A program made the position numbers and the translations under genes. A stretch of DNA of 64,000 nt from Chthoniobacteraceae bacterium (GTDB taxonomy: Bacteria; Verrucomicrobiota; Verrucomicrobiia; Chthoniobacterales; Chthoniobacteraceae), in the NCBI GenBank assembly GCA_028293625.1, contig JAQGOL010000007.1, positions 1 through 64,000 on the forward strand. The letters are read 5' to 3'. The number at the start of each line of letters is the position of its first letter. Within the stretch, counting starts at the first letter, position 1. The notes under the pieces are model-generated. The model ran no database searches. It was not told where the DNA came from and worked only from the letters and a program-made list of their open reading frames with translations. This document shows positions 17,581-26,584 of this stretch, in pieces.

Positions 17581-17955
17581 ATGAAAACTCATCCAATTCT
17601 CCGAGTCTTTTTCGTCTTCCTAATGATCCTGGCTTGCGGTGCCATGGCGCAGACCAACGAGAGAGTTGGATGGCTTCCGGGCTCGGGCGAGCCGATCATT
17701 CTTCCCGACGTTGCCTACAAACGCGCCAAGCAGGCGCTTGAAAAAGCCTATCCTGACAAAGCCACATGGATACTGGAGACACTCTCCGTGGGAGCTGAGC
17801 GCAGCAAGGGGCGGCTTGGTATTGCCTATCCAGCATACCGGCTCACCTTTTCCCGGCGCTCGCAGGAGCGGCCGATTTCGGAGAACGTCACGTGCGACGT
17901 GTTGGTTTTGCTCTCGGACGGCCGCGCCACTGTTGGCCAGCTTCGCAACGAATAA
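17581..17955 (+). CDS. Small secreted protein of unknown function
   Basis: A protein of 124 residues with signal peptide (HPILRVFFVFLMILACGAMA, then Q). The mature part has an amphipathic helix (DVAYKRAKQALEKAYPDKAT) and two beta segments (AYPAYRLTFSRR; CDVLVLLSDGRATVGQL). This layout is like small periplasmic proteins of the PepSY or DUF type but no signature is certain. Convergent with the adenylate cyclase gene downstream. Confidence 0.6.
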   Translation: MKTHPILRVFFVFLMILACGAMAQTNERVGWLPGSGEPIILPDVAYKRAKQALEKAYPDKATWILETLSVGAERSKGRLGIAYPAYRLTFSRRSQERPISENVTCDVLVLLSDGRATVGQLRNE

Positions 17956-18073
17956 GAGAAGCACCCAATCGTGCGTGCAATTGAGATCCACACGCTATTT
18001 ATCCATGCATCACGGTTTCCCGCCGAGTCAACGCTGACCGCAGATACTCAGTGTATTTCAGGCGGGTCAATGC

Positions 18074-20356
18074 TCATGTCGGCAGGAGAGCGTTTTCAAT
18101 TACCCCTTTTAGGAAGTAGGTCATCAGACTCCCTTTGCCTTTTACTTCAATCTCACCGCGGGGCTCGCATTGGAAGCAAATGGGAAGCTCGCGCACGGTG
18201 CTTTCAGTAAGGTGGATGCGGCCGGGTAGTCCGCTTGATTCCATGCGGCTCGCGGTGTTTACGGTATCCCCCCAGAGATCATAGATAAACTTCTGCCGCC
18301 CAATAACACCCGCCACGACGGGGCCGGTATGAAAGCCAATCCGGATCTCAATCGCGAGGCCTTCGGAAAGATTAAATGCATGCAGTTCATCCTTCATCTC
18401 AAGGGCGAGGCGGGCAATATCTTCACAATGCCGCAAGCTCGGTTCCGGCAGGCCGGCAACCACCATGTAACAATCCCCGATCGTTTTGATTTTCTCGACA
18501 CAGTATTTGTTGGCGAGGCGGTCAAAGCGGGTAAAAATGATATCCAGAAGCCGTACCAATTCCTCGGCTGAAACGGTCTGGGAAAAGAGGGTGAAACCAA
18601 CCAGATCAGCAAATAGCACGGTGACGTGGGGATAGCTTTCGGCAATGATGCCGGCCTTTTCTTTAAGCTGGGCGGCGATCGCAGCAGGCAGAATGCTCAG
18701 AAGGAGAGTATCGGACTTGGCGCGCTCCAATGTAATAATCCGGTTTGCTTCGCCGAGGCGTTCGATTTTCTCGCCAAGGGCGACCGCGGACCTGCGTTTG
18801 ATGAGGTAGGCTTGCAGGGCGGCAAGAGCCAGCGCCAGCAAAAGAAGAGCGCCAACGATCGCTGAATTGCGAGCCAGCCGCTGAAGACGTCGGTCTTTTT
18901 CCAGCACTTCAATCTGCCGTCCCGTGCGCTCCGCCTGCAGGCGGGTCTGGGTCTCCTGAAGCTGGCGATCACGCTCAAGGAGTTCGATTTTGCGGGTTTT
19001 TTTCTCTGTTTCGTAGCGGGTCTGGGCTTCGGCAATTTTGCGCGCCGTTGTCTCATCGAGCAACTCGCGATCGAGCTCACGAGCGCGCCGGGAATCCCGC
19101 AGAGCACCCTCGTTGTCGCCCATTGCTTCGCGAATATTGGCCCGTTCATCGAGCGCGGCGACTATGGAACGTTTGTTGGCTTTCAGCTCCGAATTTTCCA
19201 GACTTTTTTCTGTGCTGCGCAATGCCTCATCGAGTTGCCCGGCGAGACGGTATGCCTTTGCAAGGCGCACACGCATGATAGAGAGAAGATTGGGATCGCC
19301 AGACTTCTCACTTGCCTGTTCCGCGGCCTGTAGGTTCCGCACCGCCTCGGAAGCACGTCCTTCATCCATGAGGGTATCGCCGAGGTTTGCCTGGGCAGCA
19401 CCAAGCAGCCGCGGATTCTCGAGCTCAGTGGCCAGTTGGATTGCTTCCTCGGCGGCTTGCCGGGCTTCCGGATAGCGTTGCTGCTTTGCGCGAATAATGC
19501 AGAGAGTTACAAGGCTGACAGCAAGCTGCGGGCGATCGGAAATTTTTCGCGAGACAGCAATGCATTGCTCCGTGTAATGGCTGGCGTCATCCAACCGCCG
19601 CTGGTCAACAAAAACCGCGGCAAGTCCGGAAGCGGCGGCCGTCACACTTCGGGGCTGGTTAAGTGTTTCACTAAGCCGGAGTGATTCCGTGTAGGAATCG
19701 ATGGCGCCTGAGTAGTCGTTGCGCTGGTAGGCGATGGCTCCAAGATTGAGGAGACTCTCAGCTTCGGCGGCTCGGTCCCCGGCCTGGCGGCGCAGCACGA
19801 GCGCCTTTTGCTGGTATTCCTCAGCCTTCAGCAAATCGCCCTGATAAAGCCAGCAGACACTGAGATTGGCGTAAGCCATGGCAGCATCCGCAGGTGGAGG
19901 ATTGGCGCCGCGTAAAGCCATGCTTTCTTCATAAAGGGCAACAGCATCGGACCACGCGCTTCGCACCAGAAAAAGGTTCCCAAGATTTAGTACGCTGTTT
20001 GCTTCCTCAGTGTGATTGCCCAGCTCTTTAAAAATCCGGCGGGCCTGCTCGAGGGCGACGCGGGAATTATCGTAATCCGTCTGCCGATAGCGGGCGATGC
20101 CCAGGGTCAGAAATGCCCTGGCTTGAGAGGTCCGATCGCCGGCTGCTTGCGCGAGTTGGGTTGCTTCCTCGGCCAAAAGCGTGGCTTCGTCCGGAGCGGT
20201 CGCATTTAGCAGGGAACTGAGATCGATAAGAATGTTTGCGCGCTGCAATCCTGCCGGGGTGCGTGCGAGCGCCGCCCTCAGGTCGGCAATTTCATCCGCT
20301 TGCAGCGTAAGGCTCAAAGCGGAGAGGAATAAAAGGAGCAGAAGTTTGGAAGCCAT
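18074..20356 (-). CDS. TPR-repeat class III adenylate cyclase, membrane anchored
   Basis: A protein of 760 residues: signal peptide (1-20), about nine TPR-like repeats (about 35-430), a coiled coil (about 435-495), one membrane helix (497-519), a short linker, then a class III nucleotidyl cyclase domain (575-755). Metal-binding Asp584 (FADLVGF) and Asp628 (IGDCYM) are present. So are Lys624 and Asp693 (DLWGD), which select adenine, and the transition-state residues Asn700 and Arg704 (VNTASRM). It should therefore make cAMP in the cytoplasm while the TPR region faces the periplasm. The TPR array probably senses a protein or peptide partner. All catalytic residues are intact. No cAMP receptor gene is adjacent. 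Confidence 0.9.
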   Translation of the reverse strand: MASKLLLLLFLSALSLTLQADEIADLRAALARTPAGLQRANILIDLSSLLNATAPDEATLLAEEATQLAQAAGDRTSQARAFLTLGIARYRQTDYDNSRVALEQARRIFKELGNHTEEANSVLNLGNLFLVRSAWSDAVALYEESMALRGANPPPADAAMAYANLSVCWLYQGDLLKAEEYQQKALVLRRQAGDRAAEAESLLNLGAIAYQRNDYSGAIDSYTESLRLSETLNQPRSVTAAASGLAAVFVDQRRLDDASHYTEQCIAVSRKISDRPQLAVSLVTLCIIRAKQQRYPEARQAAEEAIQLATELENPRLLGAAQANLGDTLMDEGRASEAVRNLQAAEQASEKSGDPNLLSIMRVRLAKAYRLAGQLDEALRSTEKSLENSELKANKRSIVAALDERANIREAMGDNEGALRDSRRARELDRELLDETTARKIAEAQTRYETEKKTRKIELLERDRQLQETQTRLQAERTGRQIEVLEKDRRLQRLARNSAIVGALLLLALALAALQAYLIKRRSAVALGEKIERLGEANRIITLERAKSDTLLLSILPAAIAAQLKEKAGIIAESYPHVTVLFADLVGFTLFSQTVSAEELVRLLDIIFTRFDRLANKYCVEKIKTIGDCYMVVAGLPEPSLRHCEDIARLALEMKDELHAFNLSEGLAIEIRIGFHTGPVVAGVIGRQKFIYDLWGDTVNTASRMESSGLPGRIHLTESTVRELPICFQCEPRGEIEVKGKGSLMTYFLKGVIENALLPT

Positions 20357-20501
20357 CGGAGTGGGACGGTGAATTCCAAGGCGCCTGATTACACGGCCGA
20401 AGAATCGTGTGTCGTTGGCAAATCAGCCATTCCGGCAAGCTGTATAGCTGGCGCCTTTATCCTCGCCAATGGATAGTTCAAGCCGCAACCGTCCTCGTAC
20501 C

Positions 20502-20696
20502 TTATCTGGTCTCATCGGCCTGACGGGTCGCGGCAAAATAAATGACGTAAAGCCACGACAGAATTCCCGCCAAGATAGCCCATAAGATTGAGCGATTCCG
20601 CTGCCAGGAACATACAATCGCAATTGCTGCGCCTAAGCTGATACCGGTCTGGGTGACCGTTTGCGTGGTATGGTTTGCGATTTGGGCGATAATCAT
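20502..20696 (-). CDS. Small two-helix membrane protein
   Basis: A 64-residue protein with two hydrophobic segments (TGISLGAAIAIVCSW; SILWAILAGILSWLYVIYFA) joined by a short basic turn. The tail is charged. It is a plausible small inner-membrane protein; function unknown. An overlapping frame (20423-20623) has no such structure. Confidence 0.45.
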   Translation of the reverse strand: MIIAQIANHTTQTVTQTGISLGAAIAIVCSWQRNRSILWAILAGILSWLYVIYFAATRQADETR

Positions 20697-21128
20697 AACC
20701 TGGACGTCTGATTTAAAGAATGGACGAGCAAAGCCGGAACTTCCGTTGATATTACGGTTGGGAGGCAGGCTATTGCATATGCGTCATGGTATTGATCGTC
20801 AATGCTTACAAAAAAGGGCAACCGCCACCTATTGCACAAGCCGTGAACAAGTGGTGGAAAGGGGCATCCCAGAGTTTAAGCGCCGCGAAGCGGCCAGGAG
20901 GTCGTGAAAGCGCCAGCGGAGGCCTCACACGATTGGCCCGCAGGCTGGGCAAGCCGACCATAAAAGTCACCTGCCCAGCCTTTGCTGAATTCGTCACGAT
21001 GAAGGGAGAAGCGTATTTCTTCCCCCCTTCCATGAGTTTCCTGCTTGAGCCGGATGAATGCGGCGCTGGCAAGCTGGCCGCTAATTAGAAGCCAAAACCT
21101 AAAGGCGGCGGCTAGCAGCCTGGCGGGG
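20697..21128. other. Intergenic, no supported gene
   Basis: Several short frames on both strands overlap one another here (for example 20786-21088 plus and 20876-21163 minus). None has a motif, signal or consistent codon use. Nothing else recognised. Confidence 0.4.
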
Positions 21129-23429
21129 TCAGCGGCGGCGGCGGCGAAGCCCGAGGAAAGCACCGCCTGCGAGCAAGGCCATCATGGTGGAAGGCTCAGG
21201 AACCGAGGTGAGGCTTATATTGTCCAGGTCGACAATGGTATTGAGTCCGCCGGTGCGGGCGCCAAACGCTTCACGCATGCTAAATGTATCAAGATCAAGG
21301 TTTCCGATCACCACGTCGCTGAAGATGATAACGGGTGTACCGGTCAGGTTCGGCGTTAGGGTGAGGGTTGCCAACGTTGAACCATTTACCTTGGTTAGCT
21401 CAAGTTTGGCGTGGTGAAACGCGTCGCTGTTGAGGTCAAACCAGTTCGCGCCAAAATTGGCGGCGCTGAATGTCGTCACGTTCGCTTCAACTCCATCGTA
21501 ACCGATACGGATAAAGTCTTCCGGCGTATTGATGTCGGCATCGTAGATACGGAAACCGAGTGAGAGCGCCCCGCCGAGAAGTTCGCCCTCGTAGGCATGG
21601 CCGATGTCATCGATTGGGCCGCTATTGCCGTAACGGTTGGTATCGAGAAGAGCCATCTGGAAACCGTCGGCGCGCTGGACGTTATTGGCGACATCATCGG
21701 CGCTCATTTTGAAATCAAACTCGGAAACGACCTTGGATTTCGGCCCATCGGGAATGCTTTTTTCAAACCCAATATTGGAAAGCTGACCGTTGTTAGCGTG
21801 GGCAAGCCGCAATGCGTTTCCGGAGACTCCACCGGTGATGATGGTTGGATGCAGATTGCCTGCGGCATTGATATCTGATGCACGGTAACCAGTGCCTACG
21901 GTATCAAAGTTTTGCACCGTGCTGGCGGTTGGCGAACCGGTGTCCAGAGTTGTTGAAGTAAGACGATCCACATCGACGGTTGCCGTTGCCCCCCCGGTGC
22001 GAGCACCTGCCATGAGCCGAAAATCGTAGGCGCTCAGTCCCGCGACAAATTGTTTGTCAAAGAGTGTCACCGCAGCTGCACCGGCTGTATTCACATCGGG
22101 AGTAATCTTGACAGTCACATTCGCTCCGCCGTCCGCCGGCAGGATTTCAATCTGCGCGCGGTTCCAAAGATTGTTAAGGAAATCAATCGATGAAGTCGGC
22201 ACGTCAACCAAACCTACCTCCGTATTATTCCATTTAAGCGTGACCCGATTAAGGCCAGGAACGCCGCCGTTATAAAGCGGAAGTCCAATGGCCAGGGTAT
22301 TGGCCACCGAAGGATTTTCATAAGCAATGGAGGGGCCATTGCCATGCTTGTCAAAATCGGAAGTTGGCAGCAGAAAAATTCCGAGCCCATCCGCAGGGGC
22401 GCTGCCATCAGGATTGGCCATGCGGAAATCGACCTCCACTCGGCGCGCGGAAGCGAGACCGCTATCGGCGCCGCGATCGAGCGCGACGGCAGTCAGCGTA
22501 TCGCCCTGGCTATCCTTGGCCAGGCGCAGAAATGCACCGCCGCCTGAGCCGCCGGTTGTCTGAATCAGGGGACCGTCGAAATTTGGGTTATTCTTACTAC
22601 CAGAGGTCGAGTTGGTGACAAAACGCGTCGCATTGGCGCTGTCGAAATCCTGGAAAGTCTTCCCAGTAATTGACCCGGCGGGCAACGTTGCAGCAGTCCC
22701 TGAGTAAACGACATTCACATTATCTATGTCGCCGTTCATATTTAGCCCACCCGTGCGCCCACTAAATTGCACACGGTTTTCAACAGGCTGCATGGCGATC
22801 GCCTGATTGATGAGCTGAAAGGTCTGGGGAGCAGCGCCATTCACGTCACGCGTGACATTCACCACCACGTTCATCCCATTTCCAGCTTGTGTCAGTGTTA
22901 CCTGAGCCCGGTTAAAAACGTTATTACCAAAATTAATAACATCAGTCCCATTCGCCGAAACATTGACATGTTCAGCTCCATCCCAATGCAACGAAACCGC
23001 ATTGTCCTGATAAAGATCGTGACCGATTCCGAATACGTTCGCGATATTCGGTTCCTCCGCCACAAAACCAACCGGTCCAACTCCCGTGGCTCCATAAACG
23101 GAGGTTGGGATCAGCAGAAAACTGATCCCATCCGCGTTTGCATCAGGCCCGCCAAGACGAAAATCATACGTGGCAGAGAGCGTTGACCAATTCCCACCAA
23201 AATCGGTGGCATCAAAGCTGTAATGATTATTCTGGCCGTTGGCACCATCGGTAATAAGTCGGAGGAAGTTATTGGTCCCTTCCGTGATAATGGTCGCGGT
23301 GGGAGCTGAGCCCGATTGCGTGGCCACTCCTGGAGTGCCAGCCGTGTCGAAATTAGCGGTCGTGGCTGCGAAGGCGCCTGCAGCGGAGAAAAGAGCAATT
23401 GAGGTGGAGAGAATAAGGGGGGTTTTCAT
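21129..23429 (-). CDS. PEP-CTERM protein with three tandem lectin-like units
   Basis: A protein of 766 residues: signal peptide (TPLILSTSIALFSAAGAFAA), three homologous units of about 230 residues each (about 25-245, 258-490, 503-738), and the sorting tail VPEPSTMMALLAGGAFLGL followed by five Arg. Each unit begins with an xxFD motif (ANFDTAG, QDFDSAN, QNFDTVG), then FLRL/LRLA, a beta-rich core with NADGISFLLIP, PADGLGIFLLP or RADGFQMALLD, and ends in a GARTGG-like loop (SGRTGGLN, GARTGGAT, GARTGGLN) followed by a D-x-DN/DR segment. This is the layout of a concanavalin/LamG- or legume-lectin-like sandwich, so carbohydrate binding at the cell surface is likely (inference). Confidence 0.85.
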   Translation of the reverse strand: MKTPLILSTSIALFSAAGAFAATTANFDTAGTPGVATQSGSAPTATIITEGTNNFLRLITDGANGQNNHYSFDATDFGGNWSTLSATYDFRLGGPDANADGISFLLIPTSVYGATGVGPVGFVAEEPNIANVFGIGHDLYQDNAVSLHWDGAEHVNVSANGTDVINFGNNVFNRAQVTLTQAGNGMNVVVNVTRDVNGAAPQTFQLINQAIAMQPVENRVQFSGRTGGLNMNGDIDNVNVVYSGTAATLPAGSITGKTFQDFDSANATRFVTNSTSGSKNNPNFDGPLIQTTGGSGGGAFLRLAKDSQGDTLTAVALDRGADSGLASARRVEVDFRMANPDGSAPADGLGIFLLPTSDFDKHGNGPSIAYENPSVANTLAIGLPLYNGGVPGLNRVTLKWNNTEVGLVDVPTSSIDFLNNLWNRAQIEILPADGGANVTVKITPDVNTAGAAAVTLFDKQFVAGLSAYDFRLMAGARTGGATATVDVDRLTSTTLDTGSPTASTVQNFDTVGTGYRASDINAAGNLHPTIITGGVSGNALRLAHANNGQLSNIGFEKSIPDGPKSKVVSEFDFKMSADDVANNVQRADGFQMALLDTNRYGNSGPIDDIGHAYEGELLGGALSLGFRIYDADINTPEDFIRIGYDGVEANVTTFSAANFGANWFDLNSDAFHHAKLELTKVNGSTLATLTLTPNLTGTPVIIFSDVVIGNLDLDTFSMREAFGARTGGLNTIVDLDNISLTSVPEPSTMMALLAGGAFLGLRRRRR

Positions 23430-23690
23430 CGGTAGACGCTATTTTAAAGTGCAATGCTGCAACCTTTCTTAGGGGGTGCAGAGTGGCAAACGCGATTGAA
23501 CGCATCCGCGACCGGATGTCATGCACAAAAACAACCGCAAATTCCCGCCGGCTCCCATTAATAATCCGGTTTCAGCCGGCACGGCGGAATCAAGGAAAGC
23601 TAACTGCGCCAACAGAGACCGGTGCTTGCGAAAGGCGGGGTTTAAAGCCCCGGGACGACGCCGCGAAACAGTCCAATTTTTGCGGTCATC

Positions 23691-23963
23691 TCAGGACGGA
23701 TTAAGCCACTCTTCAAAATACGCATCAAGACGCACGAGCACCTCTTCTTTAATGTCCTTAAGATCGGTGAAGCGTCCCCAGCGCGTCACATCATTCTCTT
23801 TGCCCGAGCCTTCGAACTCACGGATAAACTCCTCCACCAGCAGGAGCTGGTCGGCGTGCGTTTCGCGCAGGTGTTGCTTACAAAGATCGGCGGTCTGAGC
23901 CTGCCTGTTTTTGGTTCCTAATCCCATACCATCCAGCGTATGGCCGAGTTTGACCAAAGACAA
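23691..23963 (-). CDS. Hypothetical 90-residue cytoplasmic protein
   Basis: A small acidic, helix-rich protein (THADQLLLVEEFIREFEGSG; LKDIKEEVLVRLDAYFEEWL). No signal or membrane segment. No family recognised. It lies alone, divergent from the hybrid kinase gene. Confidence 0.5.
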   Translation of the reverse strand: MSLVKLGHTLDGMGLGTKNRQAQTADLCKQHLRETHADQLLLVEEFIREFEGSGKENDVTRWGRFTDLKDIKEEVLVRLDAYFEEWLNPS

Positions 23964-24174
23964 AGGACGATTCGGCAGAAACCGCCGGTTCGCCGCAACG
24001 GATGCCAGCGCAAATCCGATTCAATGGAGCAGATCCCGGCTCCGGACTCGGCAAGTTTTCTCTTTTTATCGCTTTAACGTGAAATCACTTCACGAATTTA
24101 AGCGAATTCGCGAATGAATCGTGCTGACAGTGGGTTCTTAAATACCGCTATCCTGCCGCTCTTGCTTCCGAAAC

Positions 24175-26520
24175 ATGGCCAAAGTTCTTCTCGTTGATGA
24201 TGATCCTGCAATGCTGCGATTTTTGAGTCGCACCCTGTCTGAACATGGTCACATAACTGCTGAAGCAGTCACAGGAGCCGACGCGCTCAATCAACTCTCC
24301 ACCGAGCGATTCGATCTGGTGCTTACCGATCTGCTGATGCCTGTCATGGACGGGTTTGAGCTAGTCCTTCAGATCCGCTCAGATCCAGCAATTGCCTCCA
24401 CGCGGGTCATATTTTTTACAGGAGCCTTTTACCGTGCTGAAGTCAGGGCGCTCGCCCGATCGGCCGGGGTCGGCACCATCCTAACCAAGCCGGCCACGGG
24501 CGAAGAAGTACAACGTGCGGTCGAGGAAGTTCTTCTTCTAAAAAGTCCATCGGAGCGTCCCGAAGTCTCAGAGTTTGCCCGCCAACATCAACGTGTGCTC
24601 GTGGAAAAAATTTCCGCGGCCGAGCGCGCTCAGATGACCGCCGAACAAGCCCGCCGCGATAGCGAACGCCGCTCGCGGGCGCTTTTTGAGCATTCCCTCG
24701 ACGCCATTCTTCTTGCCTCCAACGACGGTCGCTGCATCGACGCCAACCCGGCCGCGTGCGCCATGCTTGGTTATTCGCTCGATGAACTCCTTTGTCTCAC
24801 GGCTCCCGACCTCATCGCCGGCTCCCTGACATCCGCCCAATGGCACGATTTTCTGGCCATGAGCAAACACCAAGGCGAATGCCAGCTGCTGCGCAAGGAT
24901 GGTTCGCCCCTGGAAGTGGAGTTTGGAGCGGTCGCACATATCGAGGCGGGTATCCATCTTGCCATCATCCGGGATATCACCGCGCGCAAACAATCCGAGG
25001 AAGCCCTCCGCCAGAGCGAGCAGATACTTAATCTCGCAATCGCAGCTTCCGATCTCGGCGTCTGGGACTGGGATATCGCCGGCAACAAATTCGTTTGGTC
25101 CGAACGCTGCAAGGCACTTTTTGGAGTCGCGCCCGAAGTCCAAAACGACATGGAGGCCTTCGTGGCCGCCGTGCACCCCGAGGATCGCGAGTCGGTAAAG
25201 GCCGCCATCATGCGCGCACATACCGAGAAAACCGCGTACAGTGTCGAATACCGGATTGTGTGGCCTGACGGATCCGTGCACTGGATCGCAGCGCGCGGCC
25301 GCGCCACGTTCGATGCGCACGGCAGGCCGCTGCGGAGCATCGGCACCGCGCATGACATTACCGAGCGTAAACGGATTGAAACCCAGTCGTTGCGCGCCCA
25401 GCGGATGGAAAGCCTTGGCACGCTGGCCGGCGGCATCGCTCATGATCTAAACAATGTCTTCGCCCCGATCGTCCTCGCCATCGGATTGCTGAAGCTCAAA
25501 TTTCCTGATGCGGAAAGCTGCAATGTGTTGGAGATGATTGAAAAAAGCGCCGATCGCGGCGTGGAAATGGTGCGCCAGGTGCTCGCGTTTGCGAGGGGCA
25601 TCGACGGGGAGCGTTTCCTGGTCATCCCCGCTCTGCTCCTTGAGGACGTGCAGCGGATTATTATCGATACTTTCCCAAAAAATATCGCGCTAATAACCGA
25701 GGTGGCCGCCGAGCTCTGGAGTCTCATGGGCAACGCCACCCAGCTCCATCAGGTGCTTCTTAATCTCTGCATCAATGCCCGCGACGCCATGTCCGAAGGC
25801 GGCCAGCTTGTCCTCTCGGCTGAAAATATCATGCTTCAGAGCGGCAATACTGTCAGCGACTTTGGCGCGCCCAACGGCCCTTACCTTCTTATTAAAGTCC
25901 GCGATAATGGCGAGGGCATCCCCTCTTCAATCCTGGAAAACATTTTCGATCCTTTCTTTACCACCAAAGCGTTTGGCAAGGGAACCGGGCTTGGCCTTTC
26001 TACTTCCCTTGGTATCATCAAGAGCCACGGCGGATTTATCCAGGTTGAATCCGAAGCAGGCAAAGGAACTACCTTTAAAATCTATCTCCCGGCTGCGGTC
26101 AGCCATTCGGCTATCTCCACTCTATCCCTGGGGTCCAGCGATTACGGGTTACCACCGGCGGAAGGCGAACTCCTCCTGATCATTGATGACGAAGCGCCAA
26201 TTCGTGAAATCGGAAGAAAGATTCTTGAGAACTTCGGGTACACGGTCATTACCGCGTCAAATGGAGCTGACGCGATTAAGCAATATCATCTGCACCGGTC
26301 AACCATCGCCCTTGTCATCACCGATATGATGATGCCAGTCATGGACGGCGCCACTACCATCCAGCGGCTCCGGGAAATAAATCCGCATTTGAAAATTATC
26401 AGCACCAGCGGGTTGCCGGCCAGCGAGCATGATATAAATGAGAAATATTTCCTTCAAAAACCATACAGCCAGGAGACGATTCTTCGCACAGTATTAGATG
26501 TCCTCCATTCGCCCGCTTAA
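24175..26520 (+). CDS. Hybrid sensor kinase: REC-PAS-PAS-HisKA-HATPase-REC
   Basis: A protein of 781 residues without membrane segments. The N-terminal receiver (3-118) has phospho-acceptor Asp52 in LVLTDLLMPVMDG. Two PAS/PAC domains follow (about 165-280 and 285-400; ITARKQSEE and ITERKRIE mark their ends). The dimerisation box GTLAGGIAHDLNN carries His423. The ATPase domain shows the N box (LNLCINARDAMSEGG), G1 (VRDNGEGIP) and G2 (GKGTGLGLSTSLGI). A C-terminal receiver has Asp717 in LVITDMMMPVMDG. It is a soluble phosphorelay hub taking input from another kinase through the first receiver; PAS domains may sense redox or ligands. No response regulator is adjacent. Confidence 0.92.
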   Translation: MAKVLLVDDDPAMLRFLSRTLSEHGHITAEAVTGADALNQLSTERFDLVLTDLLMPVMDGFELVLQIRSDPAIASTRVIFFTGAFYRAEVRALARSAGVGTILTKPATGEEVQRAVEEVLLLKSPSERPEVSEFARQHQRVLVEKISAAERAQMTAEQARRDSERRSRALFEHSLDAILLASNDGRCIDANPAACAMLGYSLDELLCLTAPDLIAGSLTSAQWHDFLAMSKHQGECQLLRKDGSPLEVEFGAVAHIEAGIHLAIIRDITARKQSEEALRQSEQILNLAIAASDLGVWDWDIAGNKFVWSERCKALFGVAPEVQNDMEAFVAAVHPEDRESVKAAIMRAHTEKTAYSVEYRIVWPDGSVHWIAARGRATFDAHGRPLRSIGTAHDITERKRIETQSLRAQRMESLGTLAGGIAHDLNNVFAPIVLAIGLLKLKFPDAESCNVLEMIEKSADRGVEMVRQVLAFARGIDGERFLVIPALLLEDVQRIIIDTFPKNIALITEVAAELWSLMGNATQLHQVLLNLCINARDAMSEGGQLVLSAENIMLQSGNTVSDFGAPNGPYLLIKVRDNGEGIPSSILENIFDPFFTTKAFGKGTGLGLSTSLGIIKSHGGFIQVESEAGKGTTFKIYLPAAVSHSAISTLSLGSSDYGLPPAEGELLLIIDDEAPIREIGRKILENFGYTVITASNGADAIKQYHLHRSTIALVITDMMMPVMDGATTIQRLREINPHLKIISTSGLPASEHDINEKYFLQKPYSQETILRTVLDVLHSPA

Positions 26521-26584
26521 ACTTATCGCAGTTTATGCTCCCGGATAGTTCAATCGCCACTAAGTTTACAAGGCATAGCAACCT

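Noticed and set aside
20786-21163. Overlapping short frames on both strands
   Set aside because: Mutually overlapping, no motif; best treated as intergenic.
24568-25443. 291-codon frame antisense to the hybrid kinase
   Set aside because: Shadow of a well-defined kinase; no motif of its own.
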